Positions 48,607 to 56,143 of a DNA stretch of 64,000 nt are shown in pieces (positions within the stretch are counted from its first letter, which is position 1; each line of letters opens with the position of its first letter). The notes below the pieces were generated by a model. The model was not told the origin of the DNA. It worked only from the letters and a program-made list of their open reading frames with translations, and did not search any database. The stretch spans positions 62,001 through 126,000 of the forward strand of contig NZ_SMLK01000002.1 of assembly GCF_004681975.1 (NCBI RefSeq), in the 5' to 3' direction. The DNA comes from Ramlibacter humi. Lineage in GTDB: Bacteria > Pseudomonadota > Gammaproteobacteria > Burkholderiales > Burkholderiaceae_C. The translations under genes and the position numbers were made by a program.

Positions 48607-49683
48607 TCAATGGGGGAAGGGCCACAGGCGCAGCTTCTGCTTGCCGGTGGACCACAGGCGCGCCAGCCCGTGCGGCTCGACGATCAGGAACCAGACGATC
48701 AGCGCGCCGAAGATCATCAGCTCGGCGTGCGACAGGCCCGCGGTGTTGATGGATGCGCCGAACATGGCGACGAGCCCGGGCAGGAACTGGTTCAGGAAGA
48801 TGGGCAGCAGCACGATGAACGCGGCGCCGAAGAACGCGCCCATCACCGAACCCAGGCCACCGATGATCACCATGAAGAGCAGGCGGAACGACAGGTCCAC
48901 CGAGAACGCCGCCGGCTCCCAGGTGCCCAGGTAGACGAAGCCCCACAGCGCGCCGGCCACGCCGACGATGAACGAGCTGACCGCGAAGGCGCTGAGCTTG
49001 GCGTACATCGGGCGGATGCCGATGACCGCCGCGGCCACGTCCATGTCGCGGATGGCCATCCACTCGCGGCCGATGGCGCTGCGCACCAGGTTCTTGGCCA
49101 GCAAGCCGATGACGGTGAGGAAGGCCAGGCAGAACCAGTACTTGCTCTGCGCGCTTTCGATCGGCAGGCCGAACACCTGCAGCTGCGCCACGCCGACGGA
49201 GCCGGACGACGAATCGTTGGTGAACCACTTCACCCGCAGGAACATCCAGTCGGCGAAGAACTGCGCGGCCAGCGTGGCGACGGCCAGGTACAGGCCCTTG
49301 ACGCGCAGGCTGGGCAGGCCGAAGAGGATGCCGAACACCGTGGCGCACAGCCCGCCCAGCAGGATGGCGGGCACCACCGGCATGTCGGCGATGCGCACGA
49401 AGAAGTTGTAGGCGCCGTACGCGCCGACGGCCATGAACGCGCCCGAGCCCAGCGAGATCTGCCCGCAGTAGCCCACCAGGATGTTCACGCCCAGCGCGGC
49501 CAGCGCCATGATCAGGAACGGGATCAGGATGGCGCGGAACCAGTAGTCGCTGGCGACCATGGGCACGACGACGAAGGCCGCAAGCAGCAGCGCCACCATG
49601 AACCAGCGGTCCTGCAGGATCGGGAAGATCTGCTGGTCGGCGCGGTAGGAGGTCTTGAACTGGCCGTTTTCTCTATACAGCAT
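48607..49683 (-). CDS. Liv-type ABC transporter permease (LivM-like)
   Basis: The 358-residue protein is a polytopic BPD_transp_2 permease with ~10 membrane segments, including VALLLAAFVVVPMVASDYWF and FLIMALAALGVNILVGYCGQ, where the GYCGQISLGSGAFMAVGAY motif is diagnostic of LivM. It forms the inner-membrane channel with the LivH-like protein. ATG 49683 is the start. The 91-nt gap to the upstream permease gene contains a TGACRAATGAC repeat element. Four more genes of the importer lie on both sides in the same direction. Confidence 0.92.
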   Translation of the reverse strand: MLYRENGQFKTSYRADQQIFPILQDRWFMVALLLAAFVVVPMVASDYWFRAILIPFLIMALAALGVNILVGYCGQISLGSGAFMAVGAYGAYNFFVRIADMPVVPAILLGGLCATVFGILFGLPSLRVKGLYLAVATLAAQFFADWMFLRVKWFTNDSSSGSVGVAQLQVFGLPIESAQSKYWFCLAFLTVIGLLAKNLVRSAIGREWMAIRDMDVAAAVIGIRPMYAKLSAFAVSSFIVGVAGALWGFVYLGTWEPAAFSVDLSFRLLFMVIIGGLGSVMGAFFGAAFIVLLPIFLNQFLPGLVAMFGASINTAGLSHAELMIFGALIVWFLIVEPHGLARLWSTGKQKLRLWPFPH

Positions 49684-49774
49684 GACGAATGACCTCGCGG
49701 CTGCGCCGCGTCATGACAAATGACAAATGGTTGGGGTCATCGAAGCCGAAGGCGAAGTCGTTCGTCATTCGTCA
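49681..49774. repeat. intergenic TGACRAATGAC element, copy 1
   Basis: The gap between the two permease genes contains TGACGAATGAC (49683-49693), TGACAAATGACAAATG (49714-49729) and the opposite-strand copy GTCATTCGTCA (49764-49774), with a GCTGCGC core between. The arrangement closely matches the gap at 50702-50822, showing a repeated intergenic element inserted or duplicated next to two consecutive start codons. Confidence 0.6.
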
Positions 49775-50704
49775 TCAAACCCGGTCGATGATCTTCTCGC
49801 CGAACAGCCCCTGCGGCCGCACGAGAAGGAAGAGGAGGGCGAGGACGTAGGCGAACCAGATCTCGATGCCGCCGCCCACGTGCGGGCCGATGTACACCTC
49901 GGAGAGCTTCTCGCCCACGCCGATGATCAGGCCGCCGATGATGGCGCCCGGCACCGACGTCAGGCCGCCCAGGATCACCACCGGCAGCGCGCGCAGGGCC
50001 ACGGTGGACAGCGAGAACTGCACGCCCAGCTTGCTGCCCCAGATCATCCCGGCCACCAGCGCGACGACGCCGGCGACGCACCACACGATGACCCAGATGC
50101 GCCCCAGCGGGATGCCGATGGATTGCGCGGCCTGGTGGTCGTCTGCCACGGCACGCAGCGCGCGGCCGGTGGAGGTCTTCTGGAAGAACAGGCTGAGCAG
50201 CGCGACCAGCGCCGCGGCGATCAGCGCAGCGATCAGGTCTTCCTGGTTGATCAGGATGCCGCCCTGGAAGGTGGACTCGAAAGCCATCACCGGGTCCTTG
50301 GGCATGCCGACGTCGATCTTGTAGATGCTGTTGCCGAACAGCGTCTGCCCCATGCCTTCCAGGAAGTAGGCGATGCCCAGCGTGGCCATCAGCAGCGTGG
50401 CGCCTTCCTGGTTGACCAGGTGGCGCAGCACCAGCCTTTCCACCACCCAGGCGACCACGAACATGATGGCGCCCGCGATGAGGAAGGCCGCGACGTTGGC
50501 CACCAGCTTGCTCTGCACGCCGGTCCACGCTGGGATCCATTCGGAGAAGCGCGCCATCGCCAGCGCGGCGAACAGCACCATCGCGCCCTGCGCGAAGTTG
50601 AAGACGCCGGAGGCCTTGAAGATGAGCACGAAGCCCAGCGCCACCAGCGAATACAGCATGCCCACCATCAGGCCGCCGAACAGTGTCTCGAGGAAGAATC
50701 CCAT
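49775..50704 (-). CDS. Liv-type ABC transporter permease (LivH-like)
   Basis: A 309-residue BPD_transp_2 permease starting at ATG 50704 (MGFFLETLFGGLMVGMLYSL) with AAGG upstream. The frame is open further upstream but the LivH-typical start is here. Hallmarks are LVALGFVLIFKASGVFNFAQG near residues 20-40, the TSTGRALRAVADDHQAAQSIG coupling region that contacts the ATPases, and a final LLFLVRPQGLFGEKI. Together with the LivM-like protein it makes the transmembrane pore. The stop codon overlaps the repeat element that lies before the LivM-like gene. Confidence 0.92.
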   Translation of the reverse strand: MGFFLETLFGGLMVGMLYSLVALGFVLIFKASGVFNFAQGAMVLFAALAMARFSEWIPAWTGVQSKLVANVAAFLIAGAIMFVVAWVVERLVLRHLVNQEGATLLMATLGIAYFLEGMGQTLFGNSIYKIDVGMPKDPVMAFESTFQGGILINQEDLIAALIAAALVALLSLFFQKTSTGRALRAVADDHQAAQSIGIPLGRIWVIVWCVAGVVALVAGMIWGSKLGVQFSLSTVALRALPVVILGGLTSVPGAIIGGLIIGVGEKLSEVYIGPHVGGGIEIWFAYVLALLFLLVRPQGLFGEKIIDRV

Positions 50705-50732
50705 GGCGAATGACCTTGCCGCTGCGCGGTTC

Positions 50733-50822
50733 AATGACAAATGACGAATGAATGGCGCGCGGCGTCATCGAGGCGCAGCGAGGTCATGCGAACGGAGTGG
50801 GCGTCATTCGTCATTTGTCATT
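50733..50822. repeat. intergenic element, copy 2, with a perfect 19-bp inverted repeat
   Basis: AATGACAAATGACGAATGA (50733-50751) is perfectly complemented by 50804-50822, with 52 bases between. It fills the 120-bp gap between the LivG-like and LivH-like genes. The preceding bases (50702-50732) match 49681-49711 of copy 1 with few differences. The transcript could form a long hairpin; on the mRNA this would separate the ATPase and permease cistrons. Confidence 0.75.
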
Positions 50823-50824
50823 CC

Positions 50825-51670
50825 TCAATGCGCGGTGCCCAGGTAGGCCTTGATCACTTCCGGGTTGCCGCGCACTTCGTCGGGCGTGCCGTCGCCGATC
50901 TTGCGGCCGTAGTCCAGCACCACCACGCGGTCGCTGATGTCCATCACCACGCCCATGTCGTGCTCGATCAGGACCACGGTGGTGCCGAACTCGTCGTTCA
51001 CGTCCAGGATGAAGCGGCACATGTCCTGCTTCTCTTCCACGTTCATGCCGGCCATGGGCTCGTCCAGCAGCAGCACCTGGGGTTCCATCGCGAGGGCCCG
51101 GCCCAGGTCCACGCGCTTCTGCAGGCCGTAGGGCAGCTGGCCTACCGGCGTCTTGCGGAACGGCTGGATCTCCAGGAAGTCGATGATCCGCTCCACGTAT
51201 TCGCGATGGCGGATCTCTTCCTTCTCGGCCGGTCCGATGCGCAGCGCCTGCAGCAGCAGGTTGCTTTTGATGCGCAGGTTGCGGCCGGTCATGATGTTGT
51301 CCAGCACGCTCATGCCCTTGAACAGGGCCAGGTTCTGGAAGGTGCGGGCGATGCCCATCTCCGCCACCTGGCGGCTCTTCATGTGGCGGAAGGTCTTGCC
51401 GCGCAAGGCGATGGAGCCCTGCTGCGGCTGGTACACGCCGTTGATGCAATTGAGCATCGAGCTCTTGCCGGCGCCGTTGGGGCCGATGATGGCGCGGATC
51501 TCGTGCTCGCGGACGTCGAACGAGATGTCGGTCAGCGCCTTCACGCCGCCGAACGACAGCGAGATGTTCTTCACGTCGAGGATCACGTCGCCGAAGCGGC
51601 GCGCCGTGGCGCGCGGGGCCGCGGCCTGCTCTTGCTGTTCGAGGAGGGCGGCGTCGGTCATCGTGTTCAT
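50825..51670 (-). CDS. Liv-type ABC transporter ATP-binding protein (LivG-like)
   Basis: The 281-residue protein starts at ATG 51670, overlapping the upstream stop (ATGA). It contains Walker A GPNGAGKS, the Q-loop RTFQNLALFKGMSV, an atypical signature LPYGLQKRVDLGRAL (common form LSYGQQR), Walker B VLLLDEPMAGM and H-loop IEHDMGVVMDISD. The YG-type signature and length identify a LivG-like subunit that pairs with the LivF-like one. An N-terminal extension of ~25 residues (rich in Ala, Gln and Arg) precedes the first strand, VILDVKNISLSFGG. Translational coupling to the acyl-CoA synthetase gene ties activation and uptake together. Confidence 0.92.
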   Translation of the reverse strand: MNTMTDAALLEQQEQAAAPRATARRFGDVILDVKNISLSFGGVKALTDISFDVREHEIRAIIGPNGAGKSSMLNCINGVYQPQQGSIALRGKTFRHMKSRQVAEMGIARTFQNLALFKGMSVLDNIMTGRNLRIKSNLLLQALRIGPAEKEEIRHREYVERIIDFLEIQPFRKTPVGQLPYGLQKRVDLGRALAMEPQVLLLDEPMAGMNVEEKQDMCRFILDVNDEFGTTVVLIEHDMGVVMDISDRVVVLDYGRKIGDGTPDEVRGNPEVIKAYLGTAH

Positions 51671-53613
51671 GCGGCCGCCTTCACCGGCGGGAACGTCTTC
51701 GCGTCCACGATCTTCAGCGTGGCCGCCACCTTGCCGGTGCGGCCGTCCTCGAATTTCACCTGCGTCTCCACGTACTGCTCGGTCCTGCCGCCGTACAGCG
51801 CGTCCACCAGCACCTGGTACTTCTCCGCGATGTAGCCGCGGCGGACCTTGTTGGTGCGCGTGAGCTCGCCGTCGTCGGCGTCCAGTTCCTTGTGCAGCAC
51901 CAGGAACCGGCTGATCTGCGAGCCGGCCAGCTTGTCGTCGGCCGCGAGGTCGGCGTTGACCTTCTCCACGCAGTCGCGAACGAGTTCGTACACCTCGGGC
52001 TTCTGCGCCAGGTCGGTGTAGCCGGCGTAGGGCAGGTTGCGCCGCTCGGCCCAGTTGCCCACGGCGTCGAAGTCGATGTTGACCATCACGCACACGCGGT
52101 CGCGGCCGTCGCCGTAGGCCACCGCCTCCTTGATGTGCGGGAAGAACTTCAGCTTGTTCTCCACGTACTTGGGCGCGAACATCGCGCCGTCGTTGGCGCC
52201 GCCCTTGATGCGGCCCACGTCCTTCACGCGGTCGATGATCTTCAGGTGCCCCTGCGCGTCGATGAAGCCGGCGTCGCTGGTGCGGTACCAGCCGTCCTGC
52301 GTCAGCACTTCGGCCGTGGCCTGCGGGTTCTTGTAGTACGCCTTCAGCAGGCCGGGCGAGCGCACCAGGATCTCGCCGTCGCCGGCCACCTGGAGTTCCA
52401 CGCCGTTGCAAGGCACGCCCACCGTGTCGGCCTTGACCTGGTGGTCCGGCTGCATGCACACGAACACCGCCGTCTCGGTGGAGCCGTACAGCTGCTTGAG
52501 GTTGATGCCGATGGAGCGGTAGAAGGTGAACAGGTCCGGCCCGATGGCCTCGCCCGCGGTGTAGGCCACGCGCACGCGCGAGAAGCCCAGGTTGTTGCGC
52601 AGCGGGCCATACACCAGCAGGTCGCCCAGGCGGTACAGCAGCCGGTCGGCGAAGCCCACCGGCTGGCCGTCGCGCAGCGCGGGACCCACGCGGCGGGCCA
52701 GCGCCATGAAGCGGTGGAACATGCCGCGCTTCACGGCGCCGGCGTCTTCCATGCGGATCATCACGCTGGTGAGCAGGCCCTCGAACACGCGCGGCGGCGC
52801 GAAGTAGTAGGTGGGCCCGATCTCCTTCAGGTCGATCATCACCGTGCCGCCCGACTCGGGGCAGTTGACGACGAAGCCGCAGGCCAGCCACTGCGCATAG
52901 CTGAAGATGTTCTGGCCGACCCACGCGGGCGGCAGGTAGGCCAGCACTTCCTCGTTTTCGGTGAGGCGGTCGAAGTCGGCGCCGGCGCGCGCGCGGTCCA
53001 GCAGCGTGCGGTGCGTGTGCACCACGCCTTTCGGGTTGCCGGTGGTGCCGCTGGTGAAGAACATCGCGGCCACGTCGTCGGGCGACGCGCGGTCCACCTG
53101 CGCGCGGAACAGGCCCGGTTCGCGCTGCGACAGCGCCGCGCCGGCTTCGGCCAGGCTCGCGAGCGAAGCGAGGCCCGGCTCGGCGTAGTTGCGCAGGCCG
53201 CGCGGGTCGTCGAACCAGATGCGCGTGAGCTGCGGGCATTGCGTGCGAATCTCCAGCAGCTTGTCCACCTGCTCCTGGTCTTCCACGATCGCGAAGCGCA
53301 CTTCCGCGTTCGTGATGGGGAACACGCATTCGGCCGCGACGGCGTCCTGGTACAGCGGCACGGGGATGGCGCCCAGCGATTGCGCGGCGAGCATCGCCGC
53401 GTACAGGCGCGGGCGGTTGGCGCCCACCACGACGACGTGCTCGCCGCGGCGCAGGCCGGCTTCGTGCAGACCACAGGCGACTTGCTCCACCAGTTGCGCC
53501 ATCTGCGCCCAGGTGAAGGTCTGCCAGATGCCGTATTCCTTCTCGCGCATGGCCGCCGCTTGCGGGCGGCGCTCGGCATGCTGCAGCAACAGTCGCGGGA
53601 ACGTCGTGTCCAT
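51667..53613 (-). CDS. long-chain acyl-CoA synthetase-like (FadD15-type) AMP-forming ligase
   Basis: The 648-residue protein has all core ANL motifs: FFTSGTTGNPKGVVHTH (~187-203), YGSTETA, YRTSDAGFIDAQGHLKIIDR and the GANDGAMFAPKYVENKLKF insertion characteristic of long-chain (ACSL/FadD15-type) enzymes. It forms acyl-CoA from a carboxylic acid, ATP and CoA on the cytoplasmic side. Start ATG 53613 has GAGGA five bases upstream. It is the first gene of the Liv-type operon and divergent from a Crp/Fnr-family regulator. Coupled synthesis with the LivG-like ATPase suggests that imported acid is trapped as its CoA ester (vectorial acylation); this is inference. Chain length or aromatic specificity cannot be read from sequence. 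Confidence 0.88.
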   Translation of the reverse strand: MDTTFPRLLLQHAERRPQAAAMREKEYGIWQTFTWAQMAQLVEQVACGLHEAGLRRGEHVVVVGANRPRLYAAMLAAQSLGAIPVPLYQDAVAAECVFPITNAEVRFAIVEDQEQVDKLLEIRTQCPQLTRIWFDDPRGLRNYAEPGLASLASLAEAGAALSQREPGLFRAQVDRASPDDVAAMFFTSGTTGNPKGVVHTHRTLLDRARAGADFDRLTENEEVLAYLPPAWVGQNIFSYAQWLACGFVVNCPESGGTVMIDLKEIGPTYYFAPPRVFEGLLTSVMIRMEDAGAVKRGMFHRFMALARRVGPALRDGQPVGFADRLLYRLGDLLVYGPLRNNLGFSRVRVAYTAGEAIGPDLFTFYRSIGINLKQLYGSTETAVFVCMQPDHQVKADTVGVPCNGVELQVAGDGEILVRSPGLLKAYYKNPQATAEVLTQDGWYRTSDAGFIDAQGHLKIIDRVKDVGRIKGGANDGAMFAPKYVENKLKFFPHIKEAVAYGDGRDRVCVMVNIDFDAVGNWAERRNLPYAGYTDLAQKPEVYELVRDCVEKVNADLAADDKLAGSQISRFLVLHKELDADDGELTRTNKVRRGYIAEKYQVLVDALYGGRTEQYVETQVKFEDGRTGKVAATLKIVDAKTFPPVKAAA

Positions 53614-53645
53614 CCGGGTCCTCGGCCATCGGCCGTCTGAATGGA

Positions 53646-53694
53646 GGGCATCGTAGGGGTCACTTTGACGTCAGGTTGTCTTTGCGACGACAAT
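53646..53694. promoter_or_regulatory. divergent promoter region with a Crp/Fnr-type dyad
   Basis: TTGTC-N8-GACAA (53676-53693) forms a dyad centred at 53684.5. On the minus strand TACGAT (53655-53650) is a good -10 without a -35, giving a start near 53643, so the dyad would be centred at -41.5, the class II activator position for Crp/Fnr proteins. On the plus strand TTGACG (53665-53670) with GACAAT (53689-53694) could drive the regulator gene, and the dyad would overlap it, suggesting autoregulation. The half-site spacing is wider than classical FNR or CRP sites. Confidence 0.4.
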
Positions 53695-53725
53695 CCCCGG
53701 GTTTCCCTTCCTCGGACTAACCCGC

Positions 53726-54457
53726 ATGCAGGCCGCCGACCTTCCGCTGCACCAGCGCCGCCGCCGGCCGACGGAGGCCGAGCTCGCGGGCATCCCGTGG
53801 CTGCAACTGCTGCAGCCCGCCGAGTACGAGCGCGCCGCCAGCCACATCACGGTGGGCGACGCGAAGCCGGGCGACTTCGTCTGCCGCGTCGGCCGCCCCG
53901 TCACCTACTGGTTCGGTGTCATCGAAGGCCTGCTGAAGATGAGCACCGACAGCGCGCAGGGCCGCACGCTCACCTTCACCGGCGTGCCGCCCGGCGGCTG
54001 GTTCGGCGAAGGCACGGCGCTCAAGCGCGAGAGCTACCGCTACAACATCCAGCCGCTGCGCAACAGCGTGGTGGCGGGGCTGCCGGTGGACACCTTCCAC
54101 TGGCTGCTGGACCACTCCATCGGCTTCAACCGTTTCGTCATGAACCAGCTCAACGAGCGGCTCGCGCAGTTCATCGCCGCGCGCGAGATCGACCGGCTCA
54201 ACAGTCCCGACGTGCGCGTGGCGCGCAGCCTGGCCGCGCTCTTCAACCCGGTGCTCTATCCCGGCGTGGGCGAGGTGCTGCGCATCACGCAGCAGGAGCT
54301 GGCCTACCTCGTCGGCCTGTCGCGCCAGCGCGTGAACGAGGCGCTGGCGGAACTGCAGGCGCAGGACGCCATCCGCGTCGAGTACGGCGGCCTGCGCATC
54401 CTGGACCTGGAGGCGCTGCGTTCCAGCGGCGCCGCGCCCGTGGAGGTGGCGGCTTGA
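53726..54457 (+). CDS. Crp/Fnr-family transcriptional regulator
   Basis: The 243-residue protein has an N-terminal cyclic-nucleotide-binding-like beta-roll (~45-135; [26 protein letters not shown], then [14 protein letters not shown]) and a C-terminal HTH_Crp domain with helix-turn-helix [18 protein letters not shown] (~188-205). It lacks the N-terminal Cys cluster of Fnr, so oxygen sensing by an iron-sulphur centre is unlikely; the ligand is unknown. It is divergent from the FadD-like/Liv-type operon, whose promoter region carries a matching dyad, so it probably controls that operon. Its stop overlaps the TTG start of the pseudouridine synthase gene by four bases. Confidence 0.9.
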   Translation: MQAADLPLHQRRRRPTEAELAGIPWLQLLQPAEYERAASHITVGDAKPGDFVCRVGRPVTYWFGVIEGLLKMSTDSAQGRTLTFTGVPPGGWFGEGTALKRESYRYNIQPLRNSVVAGLPVDTFHWLLDHSIGFNRFVMNQLNERLAQFIAAREIDRLNSPDVRVARSLAALFNPVLYPGVGEVLRITQQELAYLVGLSRQRVNEALAELQAQDAIRVEYGGLRILDLEALRSSGAAPVEVAA

Positions 54458-55233
54458 CCGCCGGCGTGGGCGGCGAGGCCGCGACCACCCGCCTGAACAA
54501 GCGCATGGCCGAGCTGGGCCTGTGCTCGCGCCGCGAAGCCGACGACTGGATCGCGCGCGGCTGGGTGCGCGTGGACGGCCAGGTGGCGGCGATGGGTCAG
54601 CAGGTGGCGCCCGGCGCGCGCATCGAAGTGGACCGGCGCGCACAGGGCCAGCAGCAGCGGCAGGTCACCATCCTGCTGCACAAGCCCATCGGCTACGTCA
54701 GCGGGCAGGCGGAAGACGGCTACCAGCCCGCCGTCACGTTGGTGCAGGAGCGCTCGCACTGGAACGGCGACCGCGTGAAGCAGCGCTTCTCGCCCGCGAT
54801 GCTGCGCGGGCTGGCGCCGGCGGGCCGACTGGACATCGACTCCACCGGACTGCTCGTGCTCACGCAGGACGGCCGCGTCGCGCGGCAGCTGATCGGCGAA
54901 GACTCCGAAGTGGAAAAGGAGTACCTGGTGCGCGTGGCTTTCGGCGCGGTCGAACGCGACGTGCAGGCGTCTTTTCCGCCCGCGCAGTTGGCGCGGCTGC
55001 GGCATGGCCTGTCGCTGGATGGCCGCACGCTGAAACCGGCTCGCGTGGACTGGCAGAACCCCGAGCAGCTGCGCTTCGTCCTGAAGGAAGGCCGCAAGCG
55101 CCAGATCCGCCGCATGTGCGAGCTGGTGGGACTGAAGGTCGTGGGCCTGAAGCGCGTGCGCATCGGCGGCATGACGCTGGGGCAACTGCCGCTGGGAACG
55201 TGGCGCTACCTGGGGCCGGACGAGCGCTTCTAG
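54454..55233 (+). CDS. 23S rRNA pseudouridine synthase, RluF/RsuA family
   Basis: The 259-residue protein starts at TTG 54454, with GGAGG seven bases upstream and a four-base overlap with the regulator stop. It has an N-terminal S4 RNA-binding domain ([20 protein letters not shown]) and a RsuA/RluB/RluE/RluF catalytic domain with the motif [15 protein letters not shown], catalytic Asp127. C-terminal [17 protein letters not shown] is also typical. The enzyme isomerises uridine to pseudouridine in rRNA. Similarity in domain order is closest to RluF (U2604 of 23S rRNA in E. coli), but the exact target is not proven. Linkage to a Crp/Fnr-type regulator is operonic rather than functional. Confidence 0.88.
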   Translation: MTAGVGGEAATTRLNKRMAELGLCSRREADDWIARGWVRVDGQVAAMGQQVAPGARIEVDRRAQGQQQRQVTILLHKPIGYVSGQAEDGYQPAVTLVQERSHWNGDRVKQRFSPAMLRGLAPAGRLDIDSTGLLVLTQDGRVARQLIGEDSEVEKEYLVRVAFGAVERDVQASFPPAQLARLRHGLSLDGRTLKPARVDWQNPEQLRFVLKEGRKRQIRRMCELVGLKVVGLKRVRIGGMTLGQLPLGTWRYLGPDERF

Positions 55234-55234
55234 A

Positions 55235-56143
55235 TCAGTACTCCAGCAACAGCGTGTGGCTGGGCCCGGACTGCGTGCACGAAGCCAGCGCGCAGGTGCC
55301 GGCCTGCCCGGCGGCCGCGGTGGCATTGACGTAGTAGGTGACGGCGGCGCCGGTGCCCGCCAGGTTGTAGGCCGTGGTGCTGCTGATGTCGGTGGCGCCG
55401 TTGGCGGCCGTTCCCAGCTTCAACCCATACGCGATGCCCGCCGCGGTGCCGGCGACGGGACTGACCGACATGCGGTAGGGGCCGCCGTTGCTGCAGTTGA
55501 CGGTGAACGGGCGGTTGGCTTGCGCGGCGGCGGCCTGGAAGGCGGCATAAGCCAGCGCCACGCTGGCGGGCGGGCTGACGATGCTGCAGGTGGTGGCGGC
55601 CGTGACCGAGGCCGCGAGGGTGCCCGGCGTGACGCTGCACGGCGTCGCCTTGGCGGTCGTGCAGGTGCCGCCGACCGCTGCCGAGTCGGTGTACGTGCGG
55701 CCGGTGAGCGGGTTCAACGCGGCGGCCATCTGGAAGGTGAAGGTGAAGCTTCCACTCGCGCTGTTGGTGGTGAAGTTGACCGTCACCACGTTCGCGTTGC
55801 CCAGGCCCGTGGTAACCCCGTCGCCCCAGGCCGCGACGCCGGTGATGAGCGAGTACGCCATCGCGTTCCCGCCGTTCGCCACGCGGCGGCTGCCTGCCAG
55901 GTAGTTGACGCCCGGGCCCGCCGTCACGTTGAAGGTGATGCGGTTGCCGTCGACCGCGTTGGACGTGCGCGTGCACCTGTAGTTGACGGTGCCCGTCGCG
56001 TTGAGCGCCGCATTGGTGTACGTCTGCCCCGCGAGCACGACGCCCGTGATGGTGCAGGTGCCGGCCGCCCGTGCCCCGCCGCCGAAAATCAATGCCAGCG
56101 CCAGCAGCGCGGCGGCGCGGACGGCGTGCGGCCAGCGCCTCAT
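55235..56143 (-). CDS. two-domain spore coat U (SCPU) family pilus tip-like protein (CsuE-like)
   Basis: The 302-residue protein starts at ATG 56143, overlapping the usher stop (ATGA), and has a signal peptide (VRAAALLALALIFGGGARA). Two beta-sandwich domains follow. The N-terminal one begins TCTITGVVLAGQTYTN. The C-terminal one has the SCPU pattern TTCSIVSPPASVALAYAAFQ, then FTVNCSNGGPYRMSV and ends HTLLLEY. Paired Cys positions and a final hydrophobic strand fit donor-strand exchange. In Acinetobacter the corresponding last gene (csuE) encodes the two-domain tip adhesin. The gene converges with the pseudouridine synthase with one base between stop codons. Confidence 0.85.
   Translation of the reverse strand: MRRWPHAVRAAALLALALIFGGGARAAGTCTITGVVLAGQTYTNAALNATGTVNYRCTRTSNAVDGNRITFNVTAGPGVNYLAGSRRVANGGNAMAYSLITGVAAWGDGVTTGLGNANVVTVNFTTNSASGSFTFTFQMAAALNPLTGRTYTDSAAVGGTCTTAKATPCSVTPGTLAASVTAATTCSIVSPPASVALAYAAFQAAAAQANRPFTVNCSNGGPYRMSVSPVAGTAAGIAYGLKLGTAANGATDISSTTAYNLAGTGAAVTYYVNATAAAGQAGTCALASCTQSGPSHTLLLEY

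Noticed and set aside
53641-54453. Extension of the pseudouridine synthase frame upstream to 53641
   Set aside because: That part is Arg/Pro-rich shadow of the Crp/Fnr gene. TTG 54454 has GGAGG at ideal spacing and begins just before the S4 domain.
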